DNA from: Chloroflexota bacterium
GTDB taxonomy: Bacteria; Chloroflexota; Anaerolineae; Anaerolineales; Villigracilaceae
NCBI GenBank assembly: GCA_021824575.1
Contig: JAKAKJ010000005.1
Location: forward strand, 1-64,000
Reading direction: 5' to 3'
Length of the DNA stretch: 64,000 nucleotides
Below are positions 16,498 to 25,740 of this stretch, piece after piece. The notes beneath the pieces were generated by a model. That model saw nothing but the letters and a program-made list of their open reading frames with translations, was not told where the DNA came from and did not search any database. The translations under genes and the position numbers were made by a program. Each line of letters starts with the position of its first letter. The stretch's first letter is position 1.

Positions 16498-17715
16498 TTA
16501 ACTCCAATTCTCCAATGTCTCTTTGACCTTCATTAAAAACCAATCTGCTGACGCACCATCCAGAATCCGATGATCAAAGACAAATGATAGATAAACCATC
16601 GGGCGAATCGCGATTGCATCGTTATTGACGACCACGCGCTTTTGCATCGCGCCGACGCCGAGGATGCCCGTCTGCGGTTGGTTGATGACCGGGAATGCGA
16701 ACAGCGATCCGCTGACCCCGTGATTGGTAAGAGTGAACGTCCCGCCTTTGACTTCGTCAGGCTGGAGTTTCTTACTGCGGGCGCGGCTGGCAAGATCATT
16801 GACTGCGCGCGCCATTGCAAGCAAAGAAAGATCATCCGCATTCTTGATGACCGGCACGATCAGCCCTTCTTCACCGAGCGAAGTCGCCATGCCGATGTTG
16901 ACAGCTTTGTGAACGAGAATGCCTTCATCCGTCCATGATGAGTTGGTCATTGGATAAGCTTTCAAGCCCGTCACGATTGCCATCATGAAATAAGCCGTGT
17001 AGGTGAGATTGATTCCGTCGCGCGCAAAAATATCCTTGTTTGCGTTCCGGTGCGCGACGACTTTGCTCATGTCCGCTTCCATGACGGTTAAGACATGCGG
17101 TGATGTATGCTTCGATAAAACCATGTGCTCCGCGATTTGCTTGCGGATGACGGTGTGTTTGATGAGTTGATCGCCTGCCGCGGGTTGCATGTTTGCAGGT
17201 TGCAGGTTGGAAGGTTTAATGGATGCCGATTTTCCACTTTCGACGAATGCCATCACATCATTTTTTGTAATGCGGCCATTCAATCCTGTGCCTTGTACTT
17301 GAGATAAATTCACGCCTTGTTCCGCAGCAATCTTGGCAACGATGGGAGAAATGAATCCGATTTCGGCGGACGATGGACGGTTGACCGTTGACGGTGTCAC
17401 AGGCTGAGCGCTGACCGTTGATTGCTTTGCTGGCTTGACACTCGATACTTGAGAACCTGACACTTCGACGGACTCGCCAGGCTTTCCGATGAATGCCAAT
17501 ATCGTTCCCACCTTTGCGGGCAAACCTTCTTGTGCGACGATTTTCAACACTGTTCCCGATGCAGGCGCGGGGATTTCGGTATCAACTTTATCGGTATTGA
17601 CTTCAAGCAGCGGCTCCAACTCTTTGACTGAATCGCCTTCCTGTTTCAACCATTTGATGACAGTAACTTCTTCAACGCCTTCACCGAGCAATGGAACCAA
17701 AACTTTTGTTGCCAT
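16498..17715 (-). CDS. 2-oxoacid dehydrogenase complex E2 (dihydrolipoamide acyltransferase)
   Basis: The 405-residue protein forms the complex core and transfers acyl groups from lipoyl to CoA. It has an N-terminal lipoyl domain with the modified Lys in VNTDKVDTEIPAP, a linker, the peripheral subunit-binding domain (ISPIVAKIAAEQGVN ... GLNGRITKNDV), a second linker and the catalytic domain with FDHRILDGASADWF. The linkers are unusual: SVKPAKQSTVSAQPVTPSTV and SNLQPANMQPAA are encoded by short tandem-like DNA. AAGGAGAA precedes the ATG at 17715. Whether the complex acts on pyruvate or branched-chain oxoacids cannot be told. Confidence 0.92.
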   Translation of the reverse strand: MATKVLVPLLGEGVEEVTVIKWLKQEGDSVKELEPLLEVNTDKVDTEIPAPASGTVLKIVAQEGLPAKVGTILAFIGKPGESVEVSGSQVSSVKPAKQSTVSAQPVTPSTVNRPSSAEIGFISPIVAKIAAEQGVNLSQVQGTGLNGRITKNDVMAFVESGKSASIKPSNLQPANMQPAAGDQLIKHTVIRKQIAEHMVLSKHTSPHVLTVMEADMSKVVAHRNANKDIFARDGINLTYTAYFMMAIVTGLKAYPMTNSSWTDEGILVHKAVNIGMATSLGEEGLIVPVIKNADDLSLLAMARAVNDLASRARSKKLQPDEVKGGTFTLTNHGVSGSLFAFPVINQPQTGILGVGAMQKRVVVNNDAIAIRPMVYLSFVFDHRILDGASADWFLMKVKETLENWS

Positions 17716-17729
17716 AAGTTCTCCTTTTG

Positions 17730-17791
17730 AACCGCGAAGCACGCCAAGATCGCTAAGAAAAGAAATAAACTTTGCGCTCTTTGCGGTTAAA
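17730..17791. repeat. inverted repeat between E1 and E2 genes
   Basis: AACCGCGAAGCACGCCAAG at the left and an arm centred on TTTGCGCTCTTTGCGG at the right are imperfect complements. The right arm contains the 23 bp also found at 8017-8039 and runs over the E1 stop codon. Confidence 0.6.
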
Positions 17792-20198
17792 GAATTTTCG
17801 GGAATGAAGCAGGATCAACTTCGTTCATCATCTCATACACGGCATCGAAAACCGTCTCCGCATTCGGCTTGGACCAGTAATCGCCGTCGCTGCCGTATGC
17901 AGGGCGATGTTCCGTGCCAGACAAAGTACGCGGCTCGGAATCGAGATGATAGTAGCCATTTTGTTTCTCGATAACTTCTCGCATCATGTACGCGGACGTT
18001 CCGCCTGGCACATCTTCATCTAAAAAGATAACGCGGTTGGTTTTCTTCAGCGACTCGACGATCTTGCCATGAATATCAAACGGCATTAGCGATTGCACAT
18101 CAATGATTTCAACTTCGATGCCAACCTTCGATAACTTATCCGCCGCGTCCATTGCGATGCGGCAGCACGCGCCGTATGTCACAACGGTGACATCTTTTCC
18201 TTCTCGAATGACTTCAGGCGTACCGAGCGGAACGGTCATCTCTCCGATGTTATCGGGCAATTTTTCTTTGACGCGATAACCGTTCAGGACTTCGACGATG
18301 AGCGCAGGTTCATCGGACTTCAATAAGGTATTGTAGAAACCCGCCGCGCGCGTCATATCACGCGGAACCAAAATATTCATGCCGCGCGTTAAGTTCATGA
18401 TGCCCGACATGAGCGAACCCGAATGCCAGATGCCTTCGAGACGATGGCCGCGCGTGCGGACAATAACGGGCGCAGATTGTCCACCTGCAGAGCGCCAATG
18501 CAGAGTCGCCAGATCGTCAGACATGATTTGCAACGCGTACAACAAATAATCGAGATATTGGATTTCGCAAATCGGTCTCAGGCCGCGCATCGCCATGCCA
18601 ATTGCCTGTCCCAAAATTGTGGCTTCGCGAATGCCCGTGTCAGTCACGCGCAGCGCGCCATATTTTTCCTGCATCCCTTTGAAGCCCTGGTTCACGTCGC
18701 CGAGCAAACCCACATCTTCGCCGAACGCAATCACGCGCGGGTCGCGCGCCAAAATCGAATCGAACGCGGCGTTAATAACCTCGAAGCCGAACATCGTCGG
18801 CGAGTTTGCCGAATAAACGGGCTTGACTTCCTCGACCTTCAACGCGCTGCCACTGTAAAGGTGTGAGCCATAACGTTCGAGATTGATCGCATCCTGATCA
18901 TTTTTCCATTGGACTAAAACTTGCTTCGATGGATTCTCTTCGTCGCGCAGGACGCGCAAAGCTTCATGCGCGGCGGAGTGGACATCACGCCTCAATGGCG
19001 CGGGGAGGGCGGCCAGCCGTTCTTTGATGTTGTATAACTCTGACGCGTGATTCGAGGATCCCGCGATCTCGTCGAGCATGTCCATGACTTGGGTGCGCTC
19101 ACCGAGAATCGGATTGAGATACGCGTCCCATGCGGTTTTGCGGATTCCTTCAACAGTTTCGTGGTCTTCTTTTTCAACGGCGGCCAGCTCAGGGTCCGAT
19201 GCGACGCGGTTTTCGATCATCCATTGGCGCATTTTCTTCACGCAATCGAATTCTTCCTCGAACTTGAGCCGCTCCGGAGTCTTGTATCGCTCGTGACTGC
19301 CCGATGTGGAATGCCCCTGCGGCTGAGTCACATCAATGACATGCACTAACTGCGGGATGTGATATTTGCGCGTGATCTCGGCTGCGTTCTGGTACGTTTC
19401 AATCAGTGCGGGATAATCCCAGCCGCGTACCTGATAAAGATCATAGCCGCGCTCGCAATCCTCCTCCATGCAAGGCTCGCGCTCGAAGCCTTTGAGAATG
19501 GCGTAAATATTTTCCTTGACCATTTGAAATTGATTCGGGACGGAAATGCCATAACCATCGTCATAAACCGTAATGACCGCGGGCGCCTGCAGAACGCCGA
19601 TGGCATTGACCGATTCCCAGAACATGCCCTCGGCGGTGGATGCGTTGCCGATGCTTGCAAATGCAACTTCATCGCCGTTGTGTGAAAAGTCCTTGAATTG
19701 TTTTAGTTCATCAAGTTTGCGATAGACGACCGATGCGTAAGCCAGCCCAACGGTGCGCGGCATTTGTGTCCCTGTCGGTGAAACGTCCGCGGATGTGTTG
19801 TACATCTCGGTTTGATTTTTCCACGCGCCGTTGGGTTTGATATAGTGCGAAGCGAAGTGCGCGTCCATGCCGCGCCCAGCTGTGTTCGACTCGGCTTCGA
19901 GGTCGGCGTGCGCGTAAAGCTGGGCAAAAAATTCCTGGATGCTCATCACTCCCAACATGAACATCCAGGTTTGGTCTCGATAATATCCAGAACGCCAGTC
20001 GCCTTTGCGGAAAGCGCGCGCGATGGCGATGTTGGCAAGTTCCTTGCCGTCGCCAAAGATGCCGAATTTGGCTTTGCCGCTCAACACTTCGCGCCGACCA
20101 ATCAGACTCGCCTGCCGCGACTGGTAGGCGAGACGGTAATCTTTGATGATTTCTTCTTTTTCGAGGGGTAACGCAATAGAGCCCTTGGCTTTGGGCAT
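17787..20198 (-). CDS. 2-oxoacid dehydrogenase E1, alpha and beta subunits fused
   Basis: The 803-residue protein contains both halves of a thiamine-diphosphate-dependent E1. The alpha part (to about residue 440) has RREVLSGKAKFGIFGDGKE, GRGMDAHFASHY and the cofactor segment GNASTAEGMFWESVNAIG followed by DDGYGIS. The beta part (from about 460) has FGEDVGLLGDVNQGFKGMQ, RVTDTGIREATILGQAIGMA, CEIQYLDYL and FLDEDVPGGTSAYM. It decarboxylates a 2-oxoacid and passes the acyl group to lipoyl-E2. Single-chain E1 proteins are known in some phyla. The gene heads the cluster; TATAAT lies upstream on the minus strand at 20233-20238. Confidence 0.92.
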   Translation of the reverse strand: MPKAKGSIALPLEKEEIIKDYRLAYQSRQASLIGRREVLSGKAKFGIFGDGKELANIAIARAFRKGDWRSGYYRDQTWMFMLGVMSIQEFFAQLYAHADLEAESNTAGRGMDAHFASHYIKPNGAWKNQTEMYNTSADVSPTGTQMPRTVGLAYASVVYRKLDELKQFKDFSHNGDEVAFASIGNASTAEGMFWESVNAIGVLQAPAVITVYDDGYGISVPNQFQMVKENIYAILKGFEREPCMEEDCERGYDLYQVRGWDYPALIETYQNAAEITRKYHIPQLVHVIDVTQPQGHSTSGSHERYKTPERLKFEEEFDCVKKMRQWMIENRVASDPELAAVEKEDHETVEGIRKTAWDAYLNPILGERTQVMDMLDEIAGSSNHASELYNIKERLAALPAPLRRDVHSAAHEALRVLRDEENPSKQVLVQWKNDQDAINLERYGSHLYSGSALKVEEVKPVYSANSPTMFGFEVINAAFDSILARDPRVIAFGEDVGLLGDVNQGFKGMQEKYGALRVTDTGIREATILGQAIGMAMRGLRPICEIQYLDYLLYALQIMSDDLATLHWRSAGGQSAPVIVRTRGHRLEGIWHSGSLMSGIMNLTRGMNILVPRDMTRAAGFYNTLLKSDEPALIVEVLNGYRVKEKLPDNIGEMTVPLGTPEVIREGKDVTVVTYGACCRIAMDAADKLSKVGIEVEIIDVQSLMPFDIHGKIVESLKKTNRVIFLDEDVPGGTSAYMMREVIEKQNGYYHLDSEPRTLSGTEHRPAYGSDGDYWSKPNAETVFDAVYEMMNEVDPASFPKIL

Positions 20199-20434
20199 GA
20201 GTCTCTCTCCTGAATTGGATTGGTCTAGGGGGATTATAACGGAAAAGGATGAAGGATGAATTAAAGATGGAAAATGTCTTTCGCGTTAATAAACGGACTT
20301 CCTTGACTGGCGAATTGTGCTTACGGTTTCATGCGATGTCGCAGGTTTTCATGATCGCTTTTTCTTGCGCGACGTCAAGTCTCCGAACAACGTAGATGTT
20401 CATAGCAGTTTGAAACATGCGAGAGGAGAATGCT
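20199..20434. other. divergent intergenic region
   Basis: The segment contains the presumed E1 start signals (AGGAGAGAG and a minus-strand TATAAT at 20233-20238), a short GGATGAAGGATGAA direct repeat at 20246-20260 and GAGAGGAG before the small ORF. No other gene is supported. Confidence 0.5.
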
Positions 20435-20653
20435 ATGACCACAGATACAAAATCAACCGGGCAAGAGCAACGCGGGCGGAAGGTGATTTATCGCGGCGCG
20501 TCGGAGGCTGTCTATGGATTGGGATTGATCGGCGCATTGGTCTATTACATCGGCCACGCCGCTACATTTTGGCTGGGCGTGCTGGGATTCTTCAAGGCCA
20601 TCGTCTGGCCCGCGATGCTGGTCTATGAGTTGATGAATTACCTGCACATGTAG
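20435..20653 (+). CDS. small membrane protein of unknown function
   Basis: The 72-residue protein has a polar start (MTTDTKSTGQEQRGRK) and two hydrophobic helices (AVYGLGLIGALVYYIGHAA and WLGVLGFFKAIVWPAMLVYELM). It looks like a conserved small inner-membrane protein, but no family is named. GAGAGGAG at 20421-20428 selects the ATG at 20435 over one at 20417. The gene is monocistronic, flanked by a divergent E1 gene and a shared terminator. Confidence 0.7.
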   Translation: MTTDTKSTGQEQRGRKVIYRGASEAVYGLGLIGALVYYIGHAATFWLGVLGFFKAIVWPAMLVYELMNYLHM

Positions 20654-20732
20654 CTCAGCTACGTTTTTAGCGGGTTTTCGTCTTTTGTTGCGGCCACAAA
20701 ATGATTTAAGGCAAAACACGTTGTTGTAAAAC

Positions 20733-20766
20733 GAAATTGGAGCCGAGATGCCTCGGCTCCAATTTC
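20733..20766. terminator. bidirectional terminator before metK 3' end
   Basis: A perfect 15-bp stem (20733-20747 with 20752-20766) with a 4-nt loop lies between convergent genes. On the minus strand the stem is followed by GTTTTAC. Confidence 0.8.
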
Positions 20767-20789
20767 GAATTGTGTTCGTGAAATTCAAT

Positions 20790-22004
20790 CTATTGAATCC
20801 CCGCGGCCTTTTTCAGCATGGCGGCCTTGTCAGTCTTTTCCCAGGGGAATTCGACATCGTCCCGTCCGAAGTGACCGTACACAGCGGTCTTGCGATAAAT
20901 AGGTTTTCGCAGACCCAGGTCACGGATGATCGCACCGGGACGCAGATCAAAATATTCGGTGATGAGCGCCGCGATTTTTTCATCCGCAATCTTTCCGGTT
21001 CCGAACGTTTCGACATTGACCGAGAGCGGGTGCGCCACGCCAATGGCATACGCCACCTGAATCTCGACGCGGTCCGCCAGCCCCGCGGCGACGACATTTT
21101 TCGCGGCATAACGCGCAGCATACGCGGCAGAGCGATCCACTTTCGTTGGGTCTTTGCCGCTGAACGCGCCGCCGCCGTGACGTCCCATGCCGCCGTATGA
21201 ATCAACGATGATTTTGCGGCCAGTCACGCCCGCGTCACCCATAGGCCCGCCGATTACAAAACGTCCAGTTGGATTGACAAATACTTTTAAATCCTTATCC
21301 ACCATGTCCTTTGGAAGGGACGGGTTGATAACGTGTTCCATCACCTGCTCGGTAATCTCGGCGTGCGAAATGTCTGGCGCATGTTGAGTCGAAATCAAAA
21401 CGGTATCAATTCGCTTCGGCTTTCCATGCGAATACTCAACGGTGACTTGACTCTTGCCATCCGGTCGCAGCCACGGCATCGTGCCATCCTTTCGCATTTC
21501 AGAGAGCCGGCGGGACAATTTATGCGCCATATAAATTGGCATCGGCATCAATGTCGGAGTCTCGTTGCAGGCAAAACCGAACATCATGCCTTGATCGCCC
21601 GCGCCAACATGTTCGATGTCAGCCTCGCTCATTTCGCCGCTCTTGTCTTCCAGGGCATGGTCAACACCCAGCGCAATATCGGGGCTTTGGCTGGCAATGG
21701 CCGAGAGCACGCCACAGGTATTACCGTCAAAACCTTTTTCACTGCTGTCATAGCCAATTTCCTTAATCACGCGGCGGACCAGTTCATCGAAATTGACATA
21801 AGCATGTGTTGTGATCTCGCCCAGCAGGACAACGAAGCCGGTCTTGGTGGCAGTCTCGCATGCTACGCGTGACATCGGATCCTGTTCGAGACAGGCATCC
21901 AGCACGGCATCCGAGATCTGATCGCAGATTTTATCCGGGTGACCTTCTGTTACAGATTCGGACGTGAACATCAGCTTGGGTGATGTCATGAAAGTATTGC
22001 TCAT
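20790..22004 (-). CDS. metK: S-adenosylmethionine synthetase
   Basis: The 404-residue enzyme makes S-adenosylmethionine from methionine and ATP. It has the family signatures [35 protein letters not shown] and [19 protein letters not shown]. Length and motifs are normal. AAAGGAAA lies before the ATG. Expression is controlled by a SAM-I riboswitch and terminator in the leader, so high SAM should stop transcription. Confidence 0.97.
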   Translation of the reverse strand: MSNTFMTSPKLMFTSESVTEGHPDKICDQISDAVLDACLEQDPMSRVACETATKTGFVVLLGEITTHAYVNFDELVRRVIKEIGYDSSEKGFDGNTCGVLSAIASQSPDIALGVDHALEDKSGEMSEADIEHVGAGDQGMMFGFACNETPTLMPMPIYMAHKLSRRLSEMRKDGTMPWLRPDGKSQVTVEYSHGKPKRIDTVLISTQHAPDISHAEITEQVMEHVINPSLPKDMVDKDLKVFVNPTGRFVIGGPMGDAGVTGRKIIVDSYGGMGRHGGGAFSGKDPTKVDRSAAYAARYAAKNVVAAGLADRVEIQVAYAIGVAHPLSVNVETFGTGKIADEKIAALITEYFDLRPGAIIRDLGLRKPIYRKTAVYGHFGRDDVEFPWEKTDKAAMLKKAAGIQ

Positions 22005-22026
22005 AATATTGTTTCCTTTCTAAAAA

Positions 22027-22058
22027 TGAAATTGCCCTTCGGTCACGAAAGGGCAATT
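22027..22058 (-). terminator. expression-platform terminator of the SAM riboswitch
   Basis: AATTGCCCTT (22030-22039) and AAGGGCAATT (22049-22058) form a 10-bp stem. On the minus strand it is followed by TTCATTTTTA and then the metK ribosome binding site. Confidence 0.88.
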
Positions 22059-22079
22059 GCGCATGGGGCAACGGCTGCC

Positions 22080-22190
22080 CTCTCATCTCCCAGAATATCC
22101 ATCTGTCGGAATTGGCACCGTGTTCGGCATACGCCGACCGGTTGTCGAGGCATCATAGGGCCGATCCCTCCGCCTCTCTGGATAAGAGTG
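22080..22190 (-). promoter_or_regulatory. SAM-I (S-box) riboswitch
   Basis: On the minus strand the RNA reads CTCTTATCCAGAGAGGCGGA, GGGATCGGCCCTATGATGCC, CGACAACC, GGTGCCAATTCC and GGGAGATGAGAG in order. These are the conserved blocks of the SAM-I aptamer: the P1 strands, the kink-turn and the GGTGCCAATTCC block. It lies between the metK promoter and the terminator hairpin at 22027-22058, the standard off-switch layout. Confidence 0.95.
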
Positions 22191-22218
22191 CCGATTAGGG
22201 CTGTTGAATTGTTGCGGG

Positions 22219-22247
22219 ATAATACCACAGGTCAATGTGTGAGTCAA
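22219..22247 (-). promoter_or_regulatory. metK promoter
   Basis: TTGACT (22242-22247) and TATTAT (22219-22224) on the minus strand are 17 bp apart and lie just upstream of the SAM-I aptamer. Confidence 0.8.
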
Positions 22248-22390
22248 TTAATTGGGAGTTTATCCGCATGATTTATGTGGGAGAGTGTTTTGAAAATAGT
22301 CTTAGCTGAATGTTATGTGATTGATAAACAGCATGGGTTGTCCCGCCACTTCGACAGTCCACACGTTTACTATTGTGCTAAAATGATTCT

Positions 22391-23233
22391 ATGGCTGTCA
22401 ATGTTCGACCGTCTCCCATCGCCGGGCTTTGGTATGAGGGCAACCCGCAGTTGCTTGCGCGCAGTGTGGATGAATATCTTGACCGCGCTCAACTTCCCGA
22501 ATTGAAAGGAGATGTAATTGGAGTCGTTGCGCCTCACGCGGGACATCGTTATTCCGGGCCGGTGGCAGGTTATGCGTTCGCGGCGCTTCGCGGCCGTGAC
22601 CCGGAACTGGTCGCCGTTCTATCGCCTTATCACAACTACCACAGCGCATCTTTTCTAACCTCCGCCCACGAGGCATATTCCACGCCTTTGGGCGATGTCG
22701 CGATTGATGGCGAGTCCGTTAACGCGCTGGATGCGGAGCTTGAGTCCGAAACCGGAATCAAATTGACGCGCATAGCCAACGATCCTGAACATTCGCTTGA
22801 AATCGAATTGCCTTTTCTCCAGCGCGCGCTTGTTTCTGAATGGAAATTGTTGCCGATCATGGTGCGCGCGCAAAGTCCACGCGCATCAGAAGCGTTGGGC
22901 AAATCGCTTGCGAAAATTCTAAAAGGCAAAAATGTTCTGCTTGTCGCCAGCACGGATTTATCCCATTATTACGATCAAAAGACGGCTTTGATTTTTGATA
23001 AGACCATGCTTGCACAGGTAGAAGCGTTCAACCCGGCAGGCGCGTTCGAAGCCGAACAGCAGGGAGTTGGCTTTGCCTGCGGCCTCGGCGCATTGACCGC
23101 GGTGTTGTGGGCTGCCCGCGAACTCGGCGCGGACAAAGTCAGAATATTGCATCACGCCACCTCCGGCGATGTGACCGGCGATTACAGCGGCGTTGTCGGT
23201 TATGGCGCGGCGGCGATTTTGAAGTCGAAATAA
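22391..23233 (+). CDS. MEMO1 family protein (AmmeMemoRadiSam system B)
   Basis: The 280-residue protein has MEMO-family features: AGLWYEGNPQLL near the start, VVAPHAGHRYSGPVAGYAFA, a His in EHSLEIELPFLQ, VASTDLSHYY and HHATSGDVTGDYSGVVGYGA. The His and Asp residues match the metal-dependent dioxygenase-like pocket of the family. In many prokaryotes it occurs with an AMMECR1 protein and a radical SAM enzyme, but neither is nearby. A TAAAAT -10-like element lies ten bases before the start. It is directly followed by priA with a gap of 3 bp. Confidence 0.88.
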   Translation: MAVNVRPSPIAGLWYEGNPQLLARSVDEYLDRAQLPELKGDVIGVVAPHAGHRYSGPVAGYAFAALRGRDPELVAVLSPYHNYHSASFLTSAHEAYSTPLGDVAIDGESVNALDAELESETGIKLTRIANDPEHSLEIELPFLQRALVSEWKLLPIMVRAQSPRASEALGKSLAKILKGKNVLLVASTDLSHYYDQKTALIFDKTMLAQVEAFNPAGAFEAEQQGVGFACGLGALTAVLWAARELGADKVRILHHATSGDVTGDYSGVVGYGAAAILKSK

Positions 23234-23236
23234 TTT

Positions 23237-25711
23237 ATGTCTTCATTCGTTCAACTCGCAATAAACGTCCCGTCTGTCGCGGGCGTTTTTGATTATTCGG
23301 TTCCTGATCATCTCGCAGGCCGCGTCGGCGCTGGACATTTGGTCATCGCGCCGTTCGGAAAACAGACCGTCCAGGGCGTGGTTTTGCGATTTGTTGATCA
23401 GCCGTCCGTTCCTCAGGTAAAGGAAATCATTGAGCTTGTTGATCCCGATCCGGTTTTGGCGCAGGCGCAAATCGCTTTAGCTAAATCGCTGGCAAAGTCA
23501 ACGCTTTCGCCGCTGGCATCCATCATCGAACTCTTTTTGCCAACCGGCATCGCACAACAAGCAGATACGATATTCGAGATTCGCGATTCGAATTTCGAAT
23601 TATCGAATATCGAATTGCCGAGTGTTGCTTCCCGTTTATTGAGATTATTGAAAGATAAAGGCACGTTGCGCGGCCGCCAGATTGACCGTCACTTCAACAA
23701 AGTGGATTGGCGCAAGTCCGCGCAATATCTTGTGAGACGCGGCGTGTTGACCTCGCGGTCGATTTTGCCGCCAGCCAGTGTGCGGCCAAAATTTGTCCGC
23801 ACCGCGCAACTTTCTGTTTCACCCGATATTGCCGAAGCCGCGATGAATGATTTGGGAAGCACCGAGTCCACGCGCACGCGCAGACAGAAAGCATTACGCT
23901 TTCTCATTAAACAACCGGACGCGATCAACGTTTCATGGGTCTATGCCGAAAGCGGATGCAATCTTGCCGACTTGCAGGAGCTTGCCGAACGCGAATTGAT
24001 TCTGCTGCGCGAAACAGAAATCTGGCGTGATCCATTGGCAAAGATTGATGATCAGAGAATAGAAAATCGAGAGCTAGTTCTAACAGAAGAACAACAGCGC
24101 GCATGGCAGAAAATCGAATCAGGTTTTCGTCAATGTGCAGAAGGCAAAGCCGTCAAGCCTTTTCTTCTGCAAGGCGTGACCGGTTCCGGCAAGACCGAAC
24201 TCTATATTCGAGCCGCACAAGAAACAATCAAACGAAACAGGCAGGCCATCATTCTTGTTCCCGAAATTTCGCTTACGCCGCAAATTGTCCGGCGATTTCT
24301 GTCGCGCTTTCCCGGCCAGATTGGCATCGTCCACTCGAAACTTTCGGAGGGCGAGCGTTATGACACATGGCGGCGCGCCCGCGCGGGCTTGCTCAAGATC
24401 ATCATCGGGCCGCGCAGTGCGTTGTTTGCGCCATTGCCAAACGTCGGCTTGATCGTCGTGGACGAATGCCACGACGGTTCGTATTATCAGTCCGAGCCGC
24501 CGTTTTATAACGCGATGTCCGCGGCTCAAACGTACGCGCGGATTTGCGGGGGCGTGTGCATCATGGGATCGGCAACGCCAAGCCTGATTCAGCGGAATCA
24601 AGCCGAGGTCGGGGAAAGCGTCCGCCTGGAATTGACTCAACGCATCTCATCGGACCCGGAAACGGATTCCACCAAAGGGTTGGATCTGCCCCCGGTCCAC
24701 ATCGTTGACATGCGTGATGAACTGAAATCAGGCAATCGCGGAATCTTCAGCCGCGAATTAAATGACGCGCTCGCTTCGACGTTGAAGCGCGGTGAGCAGG
24801 TGATTCTGTTTTTGAATCGACGCGGCACTTCGACGTATGTTTTTTGCCGCGATTGCGGTTATGTGGTCAAGTGCCCGCGCTGCGACACGCCGCTGACGTA
24901 TCACACAACCGCGGGCGACAAGTTGCTTTGCCATCGTTGTGGTTACGAACGACTGATGCCGAAACGCTGCCCTGAATGCGGCGGCGCGAACATCCGCGCT
25001 TACGGATTGGGGAGCGAAAAAGTTGAGAGCGAAGTGCAGGCTTTGTTTCCGAAGGCGCGCACATTGCGTTGGGATTGGGAGACGACGCGCCAAAAGGAAT
25101 CGCACGAAATTATCTTGACTCATTTTGCGGCGGGCCGCGCCGATGTTTTGATCGGGACTCAAATGCTGGCGAAGGGACTCGACTTGCCGCGCGTCACGTT
25201 GGTGGGCATTGTGCTCGCGGATGTCGGACTCTTCCTGCCCGATCCGTTTGCGGCGGAACGCGTCTTCCAGGTTTTGACTCAAGTGGCGGGCCGCGCCGGC
25301 CGCTCATCACGCGGCGGGCGCGTGATTCTGCAGACGTTTGCGCCGGAGCATTATGCAATTCAAGCCGCGGCGAAGCATGATGTCAATGGTTTTTATCAAT
25401 ACGAACTTGAGCAGCGAAAACGGCTGGGTTATCCGCCTTCTGCGCGTTTGGTCCGATTCGAATTCCGCCATCGCGATGCGGCGGTGGCCGAGTCAGAAGC
25501 GCGCAAACTCGCGGCGAAACTCCAGCGTCAACTGGACGCTGAACACCGATCGCTGATTACTATGATTGGTCCGGCGCCCTGTTTTTTTTCAAAGCAAAAT
25601 GATGAATATCGCTGGCAGATCGTTTTGCGCGGCGGTGATCTTGAGCCGCTTTTAGCAGGCGAATCTTTCCCCGGTTGGCGGATTGAAGTTGAACCGGTAA
25701 GTTTGCTATAA
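23237..25711 (+). CDS. priA: primosomal replication restart helicase PriA
   Basis: The 824-residue protein restarts stalled replication forks. It has an N-terminal DNA-binding domain, Walker A in GVTGSGKTELY, Walker B in VVDECHDGSYY, and the zinc-binding Cys pairs in CRDCGYVVKCPRC, CHRCGY and CPECGG. Motif V/VI segments GTQMLAKGLDLPRVTLVG and QVAGRAGRS follow. Walker B reads DECH rather than DEEH. An A/T-rich insertion IFEIRDSNFELSNIELPS, near residue 115-130, is encoded by a run of ATTCGA-like units. Probably co-transcribed with the MEMO gene. Confidence 0.93.
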   Translation: MSSFVQLAINVPSVAGVFDYSVPDHLAGRVGAGHLVIAPFGKQTVQGVVLRFVDQPSVPQVKEIIELVDPDPVLAQAQIALAKSLAKSTLSPLASIIELFLPTGIAQQADTIFEIRDSNFELSNIELPSVASRLLRLLKDKGTLRGRQIDRHFNKVDWRKSAQYLVRRGVLTSRSILPPASVRPKFVRTAQLSVSPDIAEAAMNDLGSTESTRTRRQKALRFLIKQPDAINVSWVYAESGCNLADLQELAERELILLRETEIWRDPLAKIDDQRIENRELVLTEEQQRAWQKIESGFRQCAEGKAVKPFLLQGVTGSGKTELYIRAAQETIKRNRQAIILVPEISLTPQIVRRFLSRFPGQIGIVHSKLSEGERYDTWRRARAGLLKIIIGPRSALFAPLPNVGLIVVDECHDGSYYQSEPPFYNAMSAAQTYARICGGVCIMGSATPSLIQRNQAEVGESVRLELTQRISSDPETDSTKGLDLPPVHIVDMRDELKSGNRGIFSRELNDALASTLKRGEQVILFLNRRGTSTYVFCRDCGYVVKCPRCDTPLTYHTTAGDKLLCHRCGYERLMPKRCPECGGANIRAYGLGSEKVESEVQALFPKARTLRWDWETTRQKESHEIILTHFAAGRADVLIGTQMLAKGLDLPRVTLVGIVLADVGLFLPDPFAAERVFQVLTQVAGRAGRSSRGGRVILQTFAPEHYAIQAAAKHDVNGFYQYELEQRKRLGYPPSARLVRFEFRHRDAAVAESEARKLAAKLQRQLDAEHRSLITMIGPAPCFFSKQNDEYRWQIVLRGGDLEPLLAGESFPGWRIEVEPVSLL

Positions 25712-25712
25712 T
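25683..25712 (+). promoter_or_regulatory. promoter inside the priA 3' end
   Basis: TTGAAG at 25683-25688 and TATAAT at 25707-25712 are 18 bp apart. They overlap the end of priA and precede GAAGGAG and the ATG at 25741. Confidence 0.6.
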
Positions 25713-25740
25713 CAGTTCGATTTTAGAGAAGGAGAACTTT

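Noticed and set aside
20317-20628. 103-residue plus-strand frame
   Set aside because: It overlaps the small membrane gene in another frame and has no ribosome binding site or family pattern.
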